Below the pieces are notes generated by a model, which searched no databases, was not told the DNA's origin, and saw nothing but the letters and a program-made list of their open reading frames with translations. Below, piece by piece: positions 45,978-53,276 of a DNA stretch of 64,000 nt. The first letter of the stretch is position 1. Each line of letters opens with the position of its first letter. Source of the DNA: Mycobacterium sp. GTDB lineage: Bacteria > Actinomycetota > Actinomycetes > Mycobacteriales > Mycobacteriaceae. Both the position numbers and the translations under genes were made by a program. The stretch is taken from contig NZ_SCRH01000015.1 of the NCBI RefSeq assembly GCF_004298145.1, positions 62,001 to 126,000 on the forward strand, in the 5' to 3' direction.

Positions 45978-47573
45978 ATGACCGTGCTGCAGTCCACGCT
46001 CGACCACGACGACGCCGTGTTCACCGAGGCGGCGTCCGCGGCGATAACGAAACTCGACGAAATCGACGCCGAGTTGGCCAACGCGCTGGCCGGCGGCGGG
46101 CCCAAATACGTGGAACGCCACCACGACCGCGGCAAGCTGACGGCCCGCGAGCGCATCGAGTTGCTCGTCGATGCGGACTCGCCGTTCTTGGAGCTGAGCC
46201 CGCTCGCGGCCTGGGGCAGCGCCTTCAAGGTCGGCGCCAGCACCGTCACCGGCATCGGCGTGGTCGAAGGCGTCGAATGCATGATCGTCGCCAACGACCC
46301 GACGGTCAAAGGCGGCACCAGCAACCCATGGACGCTGAAGAAAATCCTGCGGGCCAACCAGATCGCCTTCGAAAACCGGCTTCCGGTGATCTCGCTGGTG
46401 GAATCCGGCGGCGCGGATCTGCCCACCCAGAAGGAGATCTTCATTCCCGGCGGGCGGATGTTCCGCGACCTGACCCGCCTCTCGGCGGCCGGAATCCCCA
46501 CCATCGCACTGGTATTCGGCAACTCCACCGCGGGTGGCGCCTACGTCCCGGGCATGTCCGATCACGTGGTGATGATCAAGGAACGTTCCAAGGTTTTCCT
46601 CGCCGGTCCCCCGCTGGTGAAGATGGCCACCGGCGAGGAATCCGACGACGAATCGCTAGGTGGCGCCGAAATGCACGCCCGGGTATCGGGTTTGGCCGAC
46701 TACTTCGCCCTCGACGAACTCGATGCGATCCGCATCGGCCGTCGCATCGTCACCCGGTTGAATTGGGTCAAGCAGGGGCCGAAACCCAAACCGGTCACCG
46801 AGCCGCTGTTCGACACCGAGGAGCTCATCGGCATCGTTCCCGCGGACCTGCGTATCCCGTTCGACCCCCGCGAAGTCATCGCCCGCGTCGTCGACGGCTC
46901 CGAATTCGACGAATTCAAGCCGCTGTACGGGTCCTCGCTGGTGACCGGCTGGGCCCAGTTGCACGGCTATCCGATCGGGATCCTGGCCAACGCGCGCGGG
47001 GTGCTGTTCAGCGAGGAGTCGCAGAAGGCCACCCAGTTCATTCAGCTGGCCAACCGCTCCAACACGCCACTGCTGTTCCTGCACAACACCACCGGCTACA
47101 TGGTGGGCAAGGACTACGAGGAGGGCGGGATGATCAAGCACGGTGCGATGATGATCAACGCGGTGTCCAATTCGACGGTCCCGCACATCTCGCTGCTGAT
47201 CGGCGCTTCCTACGGCGCGGGCCACTACGGCATGTGCGGTCGCGCCTACGATCCGCGCTTCCTCTTCGCGTGGCCGACGTCGAAGTCCGCGGTGATGGGC
47301 GGCGCCCAGCTCTCGGGCGTGCTGTCGATCGTGGCCCGCGCGGCCGCGGAGGCCCGCGGCCAACAGGTCGACGAGGAGGCCGACGCGGCGATGCGGGCCG
47401 CGGTGGAAGGCCAGATCGAGGCCGAGTCGCTGCCGCTGGTGTTGTCCGGAATGCTTTACGACGACGGGGTGATCGACCCGCGCGACACCCGCACAGTGCT
47501 GGGAATGTGTTTGTCCGCCATTGCCAATGGCCCGATCAAGGGGACGTCGAACTTCGGCGTCTTCCGGATGTGA
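45978..47573 (+). CDS. accD2: Acyl-CoA carboxylase beta (carboxyltransferase) subunit AccD2
   Basis: 531 aa from ATG 45978 (MTVLQSTLDHDD). Crotonase-like N and C domains: RGKLTARERIELLVD, GIGVVEGVECMIVANDPTVKGG, FGNSTAGGAYVPGMSDH, HNTTGYMVGKDYEEGGMIKHGA and ASYGAGHYGMCGRAYDPRF, which matches methylcrotonyl- or geranyl-CoA-carboxylase-type beta subunits more than propionyl-CoA types. The 85-bp gap after fadE13 contains a 12-bp palindrome GGGGGTACCCCC (45930-45941). Equivalent of Rv0974c. Confidence 0.9.
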   Translation: MTVLQSTLDHDDAVFTEAASAAITKLDEIDAELANALAGGGPKYVERHHDRGKLTARERIELLVDADSPFLELSPLAAWGSAFKVGASTVTGIGVVEGVECMIVANDPTVKGGTSNPWTLKKILRANQIAFENRLPVISLVESGGADLPTQKEIFIPGGRMFRDLTRLSAAGIPTIALVFGNSTAGGAYVPGMSDHVVMIKERSKVFLAGPPLVKMATGEESDDESLGGAEMHARVSGLADYFALDELDAIRIGRRIVTRLNWVKQGPKPKPVTEPLFDTEELIGIVPADLRIPFDPREVIARVVDGSEFDEFKPLYGSSLVTGWAQLHGYPIGILANARGVLFSEESQKATQFIQLANRSNTPLLFLHNTTGYMVGKDYEEGGMIKHGAMMINAVSNSTVPHISLLIGASYGAGHYGMCGRAYDPRFLFAWPTSKSAVMGGAQLSGVLSIVARAAAEARGQQVDEEADAAMRAAVEGQIEAESLPLVLSGMLYDDGVIDPRDTRTVLGMCLSAIANGPIKGTSNFGVFRM

Positions 47574-47578
47574 GCCCC

Positions 47579-49570
47579 ATGGGAATCACTCGAGTTCTGG
47601 TTGCCAACCGCGGCGAAATCGCCCGCCGGGTGTTCGCCACGTGCCGACGGCTCGGCCTGGGCACCGTCGCCGTCTACACCGACCCGGACGCCGGCGCGCC
47701 GCACGTCGCCGAGGCCGACGCCCGCGTTCGGCTGCCCAAGAACAACGACTACCTCAACGCCGAGGCAATCATCGAGGCCGCCCGCGCGGCAGGCGCCGAC
47801 GCGATACACCCTGGTTACGGATTCCTCTCGGAAAACGCCGATTTCGCGGCCGCCGTCCAGGACGCCGGCCTGACCTGGGTCGGGCCGCCGGTGGACGCGG
47901 TGCGCGCGATGGGCTCCAAGATCGAGTCCAAGAAGCTGATGGCCGCCGCGGGCGTGCCTGTCCTCGACGAACTCGACCCGGATACCGTCACCGAGGCGCA
48001 GCTGCCGGTGCTGGTCAAGGCCTCCGCGGGCGGCGGCGGCCGTGGGATGCGGGTGGTGCGCGAATTATCGGCCCTCGCCGGTGAAGTCGCCGCGGCGCGC
48101 CGGGAGGCGCAGTCCGCCTTCGGCGATCCGACGGTGTTCTGCGAGCGCTACCTGCCCACGGGGCATCACGTCGAGGTTCAGGTGCTCGCCGACTCCCACG
48201 GCACGGTGTGGGCGGTCGGGGAACGCGAATGCTCGATTCAGCGCCGCCACCAAAAGATCATCGAGGAGGCCCCCTCACCGCTCGTCGAGCGCACCACGGG
48301 CATGCGCGCCAAGCTGTTCGACGCGGCCCGGCTGGCCGCCGGCGCGATCGGCTACGCCGGCGCGGGGACCGTGGAGTTCCTGGCCGACGATGACGGCGAG
48401 TTCTACTTCCTGGAGATGAACACCCGACTGCAGGTCGAGCACCCCGTCACCGAAGAGACCACCGGGCTCGACCTGGTCGAGCTGCAACTCGCGGTGGCCG
48501 ACGGCGCTGCCCTCGACGCCGACCCTCCTGCCGCCCAGGGCCATTCGATCGAGGCGCGGCTCTACGCCGAGGATCCCGCACGCGACTGGCAGCCGCAGGC
48601 CGGCGTGGTGCGCGCCTTCGAGGTGCCGTCGGTTCGGGCCCAGTTCGGCTCGCTGGGGCAACGGACGGGGATCCGGCTGGATTCGGGGATCGTCGACGGA
48701 TTCACGGTGTCGATCCACTACGACCCGATGCTGGCCAAGGTCATCTCCTATGCCCCGACGCGCCGTCAGGCGGCGCTGGTTCTCGCCGACGCGCTGGCCC
48801 GCGCCCGGGTGCACGGCCTACGCACCAACCGCGATCTGCTGGTGAACGTGCTGCGGCACCCGGCGTTCCTCGACGGCGCCACCGACACAGCGTTTTTCGA
48901 TACGCACGGCCTGGCGGAGCTATCGGCCCCGCTGGGCGACGCCGCAACCGTACGTCTGTCGGCGGTCGCGGCCGCCCTCGCCGGCGCCGCGCGCAACCGC
49001 GCCCTCGCCCCGGTGTTGGGTGCGATCCCCAGTGGCTGGCGAAACCTGCGGTCGGGTTACCAGGTCAAGACTTACGGTGACGACGAAGGCAACGAACACG
49101 GGGTCCAATACCGTTTCGACAGAACAGGGTTGACCCTCCCCGACGATCCTTCGGTGCAGCTGGTGTCGGCCACCGTGAATGACGTGGTACTGAGGACGGA
49201 CGGTGTCGACCACACCTTCTCGGTACGGCACTACGACGCAGGCGATTCCGACGTCTATGTCGATTCCGCGCGCGGACCGGTGCACCTGATCGCGCTGCCG
49301 CGGTTCCCCGAGCCCGGCTCGACCGTCGAAAAGGGTTCGCTGGTCGCCCCCATGCCGGGCAACGTCATCCGGCTCGGCGCCGCGATCGGCGACACCGTCA
49401 CCGCGGGGCAGCCGCTGATCTGGCTGGAGGCCATGAAGATGGAACACACGATCGCCGCACCGGTCGACGGCGTTCTCGCCGAACTCGACGTCAAAACCGG
49501 TCAGCAAGTCGAAGTGGGCGCCGTGCTGGCAAGAGTGGAAGCGCCCCAATCCGAAGGAGATCCCCAGTGA
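47579..49570 (+). CDS. accA2: Biotin-dependent acyl-CoA carboxylase alpha subunit AccA2
   Basis: 663 aa from ATG 47579, 5 bp after the accD2 stop. Biotin carboxylase domain (about 1-450): VLVANRGEIARRVFATCRRL, HPGYGFLSENADFA, ASAGGGGRGMRVV (ATP loop), EMNTRLQVEHPVTE. The C-terminal biotin carrier domain has WLEAMKMEH, with the biotin Lys in AMKM. It forms the carboxylase with AccD2 and carboxylates an acyl- or enoyl-CoA. Equivalent of Rv0973c. Confidence 0.93.
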   Translation: MGITRVLVANRGEIARRVFATCRRLGLGTVAVYTDPDAGAPHVAEADARVRLPKNNDYLNAEAIIEAARAAGADAIHPGYGFLSENADFAAAVQDAGLTWVGPPVDAVRAMGSKIESKKLMAAAGVPVLDELDPDTVTEAQLPVLVKASAGGGGRGMRVVRELSALAGEVAAARREAQSAFGDPTVFCERYLPTGHHVEVQVLADSHGTVWAVGERECSIQRRHQKIIEEAPSPLVERTTGMRAKLFDAARLAAGAIGYAGAGTVEFLADDDGEFYFLEMNTRLQVEHPVTEETTGLDLVELQLAVADGAALDADPPAAQGHSIEARLYAEDPARDWQPQAGVVRAFEVPSVRAQFGSLGQRTGIRLDSGIVDGFTVSIHYDPMLAKVISYAPTRRQAALVLADALARARVHGLRTNRDLLVNVLRHPAFLDGATDTAFFDTHGLAELSAPLGDAATVRLSAVAAALAGAARNRALAPVLGAIPSGWRNLRSGYQVKTYGDDEGNEHGVQYRFDRTGLTLPDDPSVQLVSATVNDVVLRTDGVDHTFSVRHYDAGDSDVYVDSARGPVHLIALPRFPEPGSTVEKGSLVAPMPGNVIRLGAAIGDTVTAGQPLIWLEAMKMEHTIAAPVDGVLAELDVKTGQQVEVGAVLARVEAPQSEGDPQ

Positions 49571-50733
49571 CCGATAGCAGCTTCATCGAGAACGAAGAAC
49601 GCCAGGCCCTGCGCAAGGCCGTGGCCGAGTGGGCGTCCAACTACGGCAGCGAATACTACCTGCGCAAGGCCCGCGCCCACCAGCACACCGACGAATTATG
49701 GTCGGAGGCAGGAAAACTCGGCTTCCTCGGCGTGAACCTGCCCGAGGAGTACGGCGGTGGCGGTGCCGGAATGTACGAGCTGTCGCTGGTGATGGAGGAG
49801 ATGGCGGCCGCCGGTAGCGCGCTGCTGCTGATGGTGGTGTCGCCCGCCATCAACGGGACGATCATCAGCAAGTTCGGCACCGAGGAGCAAAAGAAGCGCT
49901 GGATCCCCGGGATCGCCGACGGCACCCTGACGATGGCGTTCGCCATCACCGAGCCGGACGCCGGATCCAACTCGCACAAGATCACCACCACCGCCCGTCG
50001 CGACGGCAGCGACTGGGTCCTCAAGGGCCAGAAGGTCTTCATCTCCGGCATCGACCAGGCGCAGGCGGTGCTGGTGGTGGCCCGCACCGAGGAGGCCAAG
50101 ACCGGCAAGCTGCGCCCCGCGCTGTTCGTGGTGCCCACCGATTCGCCGGGCTTCACCTATACGCCCATCGAAATGGAATTGATCAGCCCCGAACGCCAAT
50201 TCCAGGTCTTCCTCGACGATGTCCGGCTGCCCAGCGATGCGCTCGTCGGCGCCGAGGATGCCGCCATCGCACAACTTTTCGCCGGGCTCAACCCCGAACG
50301 CATCATGGGCGCAGCCAGTTCCGTCGGGATGGGACGGTTCGCGCTCGACCGGGCCGCCGAATACGTCAAGACCCGCCAGGTATGGGGCACACCGATCGGC
50401 TCGCACCAAGGCCTGTCACATCCGTTGGCGCAGTGCCACATCGAGGTCGAGCTCGCCAAGCTGATGATGCAAAAGGCCGCCACCCTCTATGACTCCGGCA
50501 ACGACATGGCCGCGGCCGAGGCCGCGAACATGGCCAAGTATGCTGCGGCCGAGGCGGCCACCCGGTCGGTGGACCAGGCGGTGCAATCGATGGGCGGCAA
50601 CGGGCTCACCAAGGAATACGGCGTCGGCGCCATGCTGACCTCGGCCCGGCTGGGCCGCATCGCTCCGGTCAGCCGCGAGATGGTGCTGAACTTCGTCGCG
50701 CAGACGTCACTGGGCCTGCCGCGTAGCTACTGA
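49567..50733 (+). CDS. fadE12: Acyl-CoA dehydrogenase FadE12
   Basis: 388 aa from GTG 49567, overlapping the accA2 stop; the same length as Rv0972c. Signatures: NLPEEYGGGGAGMYELSLVMEE, AFAITEPDAGSNSHKITTTA, LKGQKVFISGIDQAQ, and QSMGGNGLTKEYGVG near the C-terminus. Second acyl-CoA dehydrogenase of the operon, so two distinct dehydrogenation steps are likely. Confidence 0.92.
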   Translation: MTDSSFIENEERQALRKAVAEWASNYGSEYYLRKARAHQHTDELWSEAGKLGFLGVNLPEEYGGGGAGMYELSLVMEEMAAAGSALLLMVVSPAINGTIISKFGTEEQKKRWIPGIADGTLTMAFAITEPDAGSNSHKITTTARRDGSDWVLKGQKVFISGIDQAQAVLVVARTEEAKTGKLRPALFVVPTDSPGFTYTPIEMELISPERQFQVFLDDVRLPSDALVGAEDAAIAQLFAGLNPERIMGAASSVGMGRFALDRAAEYVKTRQVWGTPIGSHQGLSHPLAQCHIEVELAKLMMQKAATLYDSGNDMAAAEAANMAKYAAAEAATRSVDQAVQSMGGNGLTKEYGVGAMLTSARLGRIAPVSREMVLNFVAQTSLGLPRSY

Positions 50734-50742
50734 GCCCTGCTG

Positions 50743-51639
50743 ATGGACACGCTCGTCGAATACGCCGGGCCCGCCGACACGGGCGGCCCGTATGCGCGGC
50801 TGACGCTGAACTCACCGCACAACCGCAACGCGCTCTCCACCACGCTGGTCAGCCAGCTGCACCAGGGGCTGCGCGATGGCGCGTCGGATCCCGCGGTGCG
50901 CGCGGTGGTGCTGGGCCACACCGGCGGTACCTTCTGCGCCGGCGCGGACCTCTCCGAAAATTCAGCGGCCGGCGGGGGAAGCCCCCGTGGCGATCGCGAG
51001 GGCGGCGCAGCCGGGCGAAGCGGGTCGCCACCATCGGTGCGTGGCGATCGCGAGGGCGGCGCAGCCGGGCGAAGCGGGTCGCCACCATCGGTATACGACA
51101 TGGCCGTCGCACGGGCCCGGGAGATGGCCGCCCTGATGCGGGCCATCGTCGCCTCACCACTGCCGGTGATCGCCGCCATCAACGGGCATGTCCGGGCGGG
51201 CGGCTTCGGCTTGGTGGGCGCCTGCGATATCGCCGTCGCCGGTCCGCGCAGTACCTTCGCGCTGACCGAGGCCCGCATCGGCGTCGCGCCGGCGATCATC
51301 TCGTTGACGCTGCTGCCGAAGCTGTCGGCGCGCGCCGCGGCGCGCTACTACCTGACCGGCGAAACCTTCGATGCCCACCAAGCGGCGGAGATCGGGCTGA
51401 TCACCATGGCCGCCGACGACGTCGACGCCGCGGTCGACAAGCTGGTCGCCGACGTGGGCCGTGGTTCACCGCAGGGCCTCGCGGCCTCCAAGGCACTGAC
51501 CACCGCCGCGGTCCTCGAAGGGTTCGACCGCGATGCCGAACGGCTCGCCGAGGAATCGGCGCGCCTTTTCGTCTCCGACGAAGCCCGCGAAGGCATGTTG
51601 GCGTTCCTCGAGAAGCGGGCGCCGAGATGGACGAGTTAG
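50743..51639 (+). CDS. echA7: Enoyl-CoA hydratase/isomerase EchA7 with in-frame repeat insertion
   Basis: 298 aa, ATG 50743, 9 bp after fadE12. Crotonase fold: NSPHNRNALSTTLVSQL, GGTFCAGADLSE (oxyanion loop 1), and GHVRAGGFGLVGACDIAVAG (oxyanion loop 2). Residues 82-117 are two exact 18-residue repeats (RGDREGGAAGRSGSPPSV) encoded by the dispersed 45-bp element; they lie in the loop after the first oxyanion segment. Without them the length is close to the M. tuberculosis Rv0971c protein. The frame is intact, so the protein probably tolerates the insertion. Confidence 0.88.
   Translation: MDTLVEYAGPADTGGPYARLTLNSPHNRNALSTTLVSQLHQGLRDGASDPAVRAVVLGHTGGTFCAGADLSENSAAGGGSPRGDREGGAAGRSGSPPSVRGDREGGAAGRSGSPPSVYDMAVARAREMAALMRAIVASPLPVIAAINGHVRAGGFGLVGACDIAVAGPRSTFALTEARIGVAPAIISLTLLPKLSARAAARYYLTGETFDAHQAAEIGLITMAADDVDAAVDKLVADVGRGSPQGLAASKALTTAAVLEGFDRDAERLAEESARLFVSDEAREGMLAFLEKRAPRWTS
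50987..51031 (+). repeat. 45-bp REP-like repeat, copy 2 (inside echA7)
   Basis: Ends GTGGCGA/TCGCCAC. With copy 3 it forms a tandem of 54-bp period, divisible by three, so it adds 18 residues per unit without a frameshift. Confidence 0.85.
51041..51085 (+). repeat. 45-bp REP-like repeat, copy 3 (inside echA7)
   Basis: Identical core to copy 2, separated from it by the 9-bp linker CATCGGTGC. The exact identity of the tandem suggests a recent duplication and possible copy-number variation between strains. Confidence 0.85.
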
Positions 51640-51771
51640 CCACCGATTAGTTAGCCAGATGTCAAAGAGGGGGTCCGGCCAAACGGCCGGCGGTGCGGCC
51701 CGGGCCGATGCGAGGTTGCAGTTTAGCCAATCCTCTTGCAGCAAAACCTGGACGTCGTAGGCTCGTGGGTG

Positions 51772-52374
51772 ATGAGCAACTCAACGCAACGAGATGCGGA
51801 GGACACGCGCGACGAACCGTCGCGTGCGGCCGATACCGATCGCATACAGACTGCGCAGTTGCTGGCGTATGCGGCCGAGCAGGGTCGCCTGCAGCTCAAC
51901 GACTACGAAGACCGCTTGACCAGGGCCTATGCGGCGACAACGTATGAGGAGCTGGACCGGTTGAGGGCCGATCTGCCGGGGGCGCCGATCAGTCCGCGCC
52001 GCGGCGGCAAACCCAATCCGGCGCCGTCGACGCTGCTGCTGGCGCTGCTGAGCGGCTTCGAGCGGCGCGGCAGATGGAACGTGCCGAAAAAGCTGACCAC
52101 CTTCACCCTGTGGGGCAGCGGGGTGGTCGATCTGCGCTACGCCGACTTCACCTCGACCGAGGTCGACATCCACGCGATGTCGATCATGGGTATGCAGAAC
52201 ATTTTGCTGCCACCCGAGGTCAACGTCGAGGTGCACGGCCGCGGCGTGATGGGAAACTTCGACCGCCGCGTCATCGGCCAAGGCACTCCCGGAGCGCCGA
52301 CGGTCCACATTCGCGGCTTTTCGCTGTGGGGCGGCGTCGGGATCACCCGCAAAGCCCGCAGACCACGCGGGTAG
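51772..52374 (+). CDS. DUF1707 (SHOCT-like) domain protein
   Basis: 200 aa from ATG 51772. The N-terminal DUF1707 motif is at about 25-75 (RIQTAQLLAYAAEQGRLQLNDYEDRLTRAYAATTYEELDRLRADL). The C-terminal half is beta-rich (VVDLRYADFTSTEVDIHAMSIMG), like the LiaF/DUF2154-type beta-helix tails. No TM segment. Family members are often tied to envelope or transcription control, but the role is unknown. Equivalent of Rv0966c. In M. tuberculosis csoR-ctpV lie between this gene and echA7; they are absent here. Confidence 0.85.
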   Translation: MSNSTQRDAEDTRDEPSRAADTDRIQTAQLLAYAAEQGRLQLNDYEDRLTRAYAATTYEELDRLRADLPGAPISPRRGGKPNPAPSTLLLALLSGFERRGRWNVPKKLTTFTLWGSGVVDLRYADFTSTEVDIHAMSIMGMQNILLPPEVNVEVHGRGVMGNFDRRVIGQGTPGAPTVHIRGFSLWGGVGITRKARRPRG

Positions 52375-52395
52375 CCGCCAGCGGCTATAGCAGCG

Positions 52396-53244
52396 TCAGC
52401 CGGGTACGTAGTCGAAGGTGTCCGGGTTGGGGCCGTTGCGTCCCGACTCCCCCTTATCCAGCGCCGAGATCGCGTCCATGTCGGAGCCGTCCAATTCGAA
52501 GTCGAACAGCTCGAAGTTGGATTTGACCCGTTCCGGTGTCACCGATTTGGGGAAAACGATGTCACCCCGCTGAATGTGCCAGCGCAACACCACCTGCGCG
52601 GCCGTCCTACCGCGGCCCTCGGCGACGCGGTTGATCACCGGATCGTCGAGCACCTTGCCCTGGGCGATGGGCGCCCACGCCTCGGTGGCGATGCCGTGCT
52701 CGCGCCCGTACGCCCGGACCTCGTCGTTGCCGAAGTACGGATGCACCTCGATCTGGTTGACCGACGGGACGGTGCCGGTTTCGTCGGCGAGCCGATCCAG
52801 ATGTGCGACTTGGAAATTCGACACACCGATGCTGCGGGCGCGCCCGTCCCGTGCGAACTCCTCGAAGACCTTCCACGTCGAGACGAAGTCGCCGTCGTAG
52901 AGCGTGGGCAGCGGCCAATGGATGAGGAACAGGTCGACGTAGTCGGAATCCAGCGCCGTCAGCGTGTGGTCGAAGGCGCGGCGCGCATCGTCGGGCTTGT
53001 GAAAGCCGTTGTTGAGCTTGCTGGTGATGAAGACCTCGCCGCGGTCGAGACCCGCGTCACGGATGCCTTGTCGGACTTGCGTTTCGTTCCCGTACATCTG
53101 GGCGGTGTCGATGTGCCGGTATCCGATTTTCAGCGCTGTGTTGACCGCCGACGCGGTCTGGTCGGGCTTGATCTGGAACACGCCGAAACCCAGCTGTGGG
53201 ATGTCGACACCGTCGTTGAGTTCGATCGTGGGAACCTTGCTCAC
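52396..53244 (-). CDS. Aldo/keto reductase
   Basis: 282 aa. TIM-barrel AKR with catalytic tetrad visible: D in RHIDTAQMY, Y of the same motif, K in FITSKLNN and H in FLIHWP. NADPH-site residues are in PKSVTPERVKSNFELF near the C-terminus. It reduces aldehydes or ketones, with broad specificity in this family; similar to mycobacterial Rv2971-type enzymes. Monocistronic, convergent with the DUF1707 gene. Confidence 0.92.
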   Translation of the reverse strand: MSKVPTIELNDGVDIPQLGFGVFQIKPDQTASAVNTALKIGYRHIDTAQMYGNETQVRQGIRDAGLDRGEVFITSKLNNGFHKPDDARRAFDHTLTALDSDYVDLFLIHWPLPTLYDGDFVSTWKVFEEFARDGRARSIGVSNFQVAHLDRLADETGTVPSVNQIEVHPYFGNDEVRAYGREHGIATEAWAPIAQGKVLDDPVINRVAEGRGRTAAQVVLRWHIQRGDIVFPKSVTPERVKSNFELFDFELDGSDMDAISALDKGESGRNGPNPDTFDYVPG

Positions 53245-53276
53245 GGGATTTTCTCCTCCTCAGCCCTCACCGGGCG

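Noticed and set aside
46277..49570. A 1097-codon open frame over accD2 and accA2
   Set aside because: The real accA2 starts at 47579; the upstream part is a frame shadow of accD2 with Arg/Gly-rich composition.
50987..51085. CRISPR array
   Set aside because: Only two units with a 9-bp spacer, lying in frame inside a gene; no cas genes in the window.
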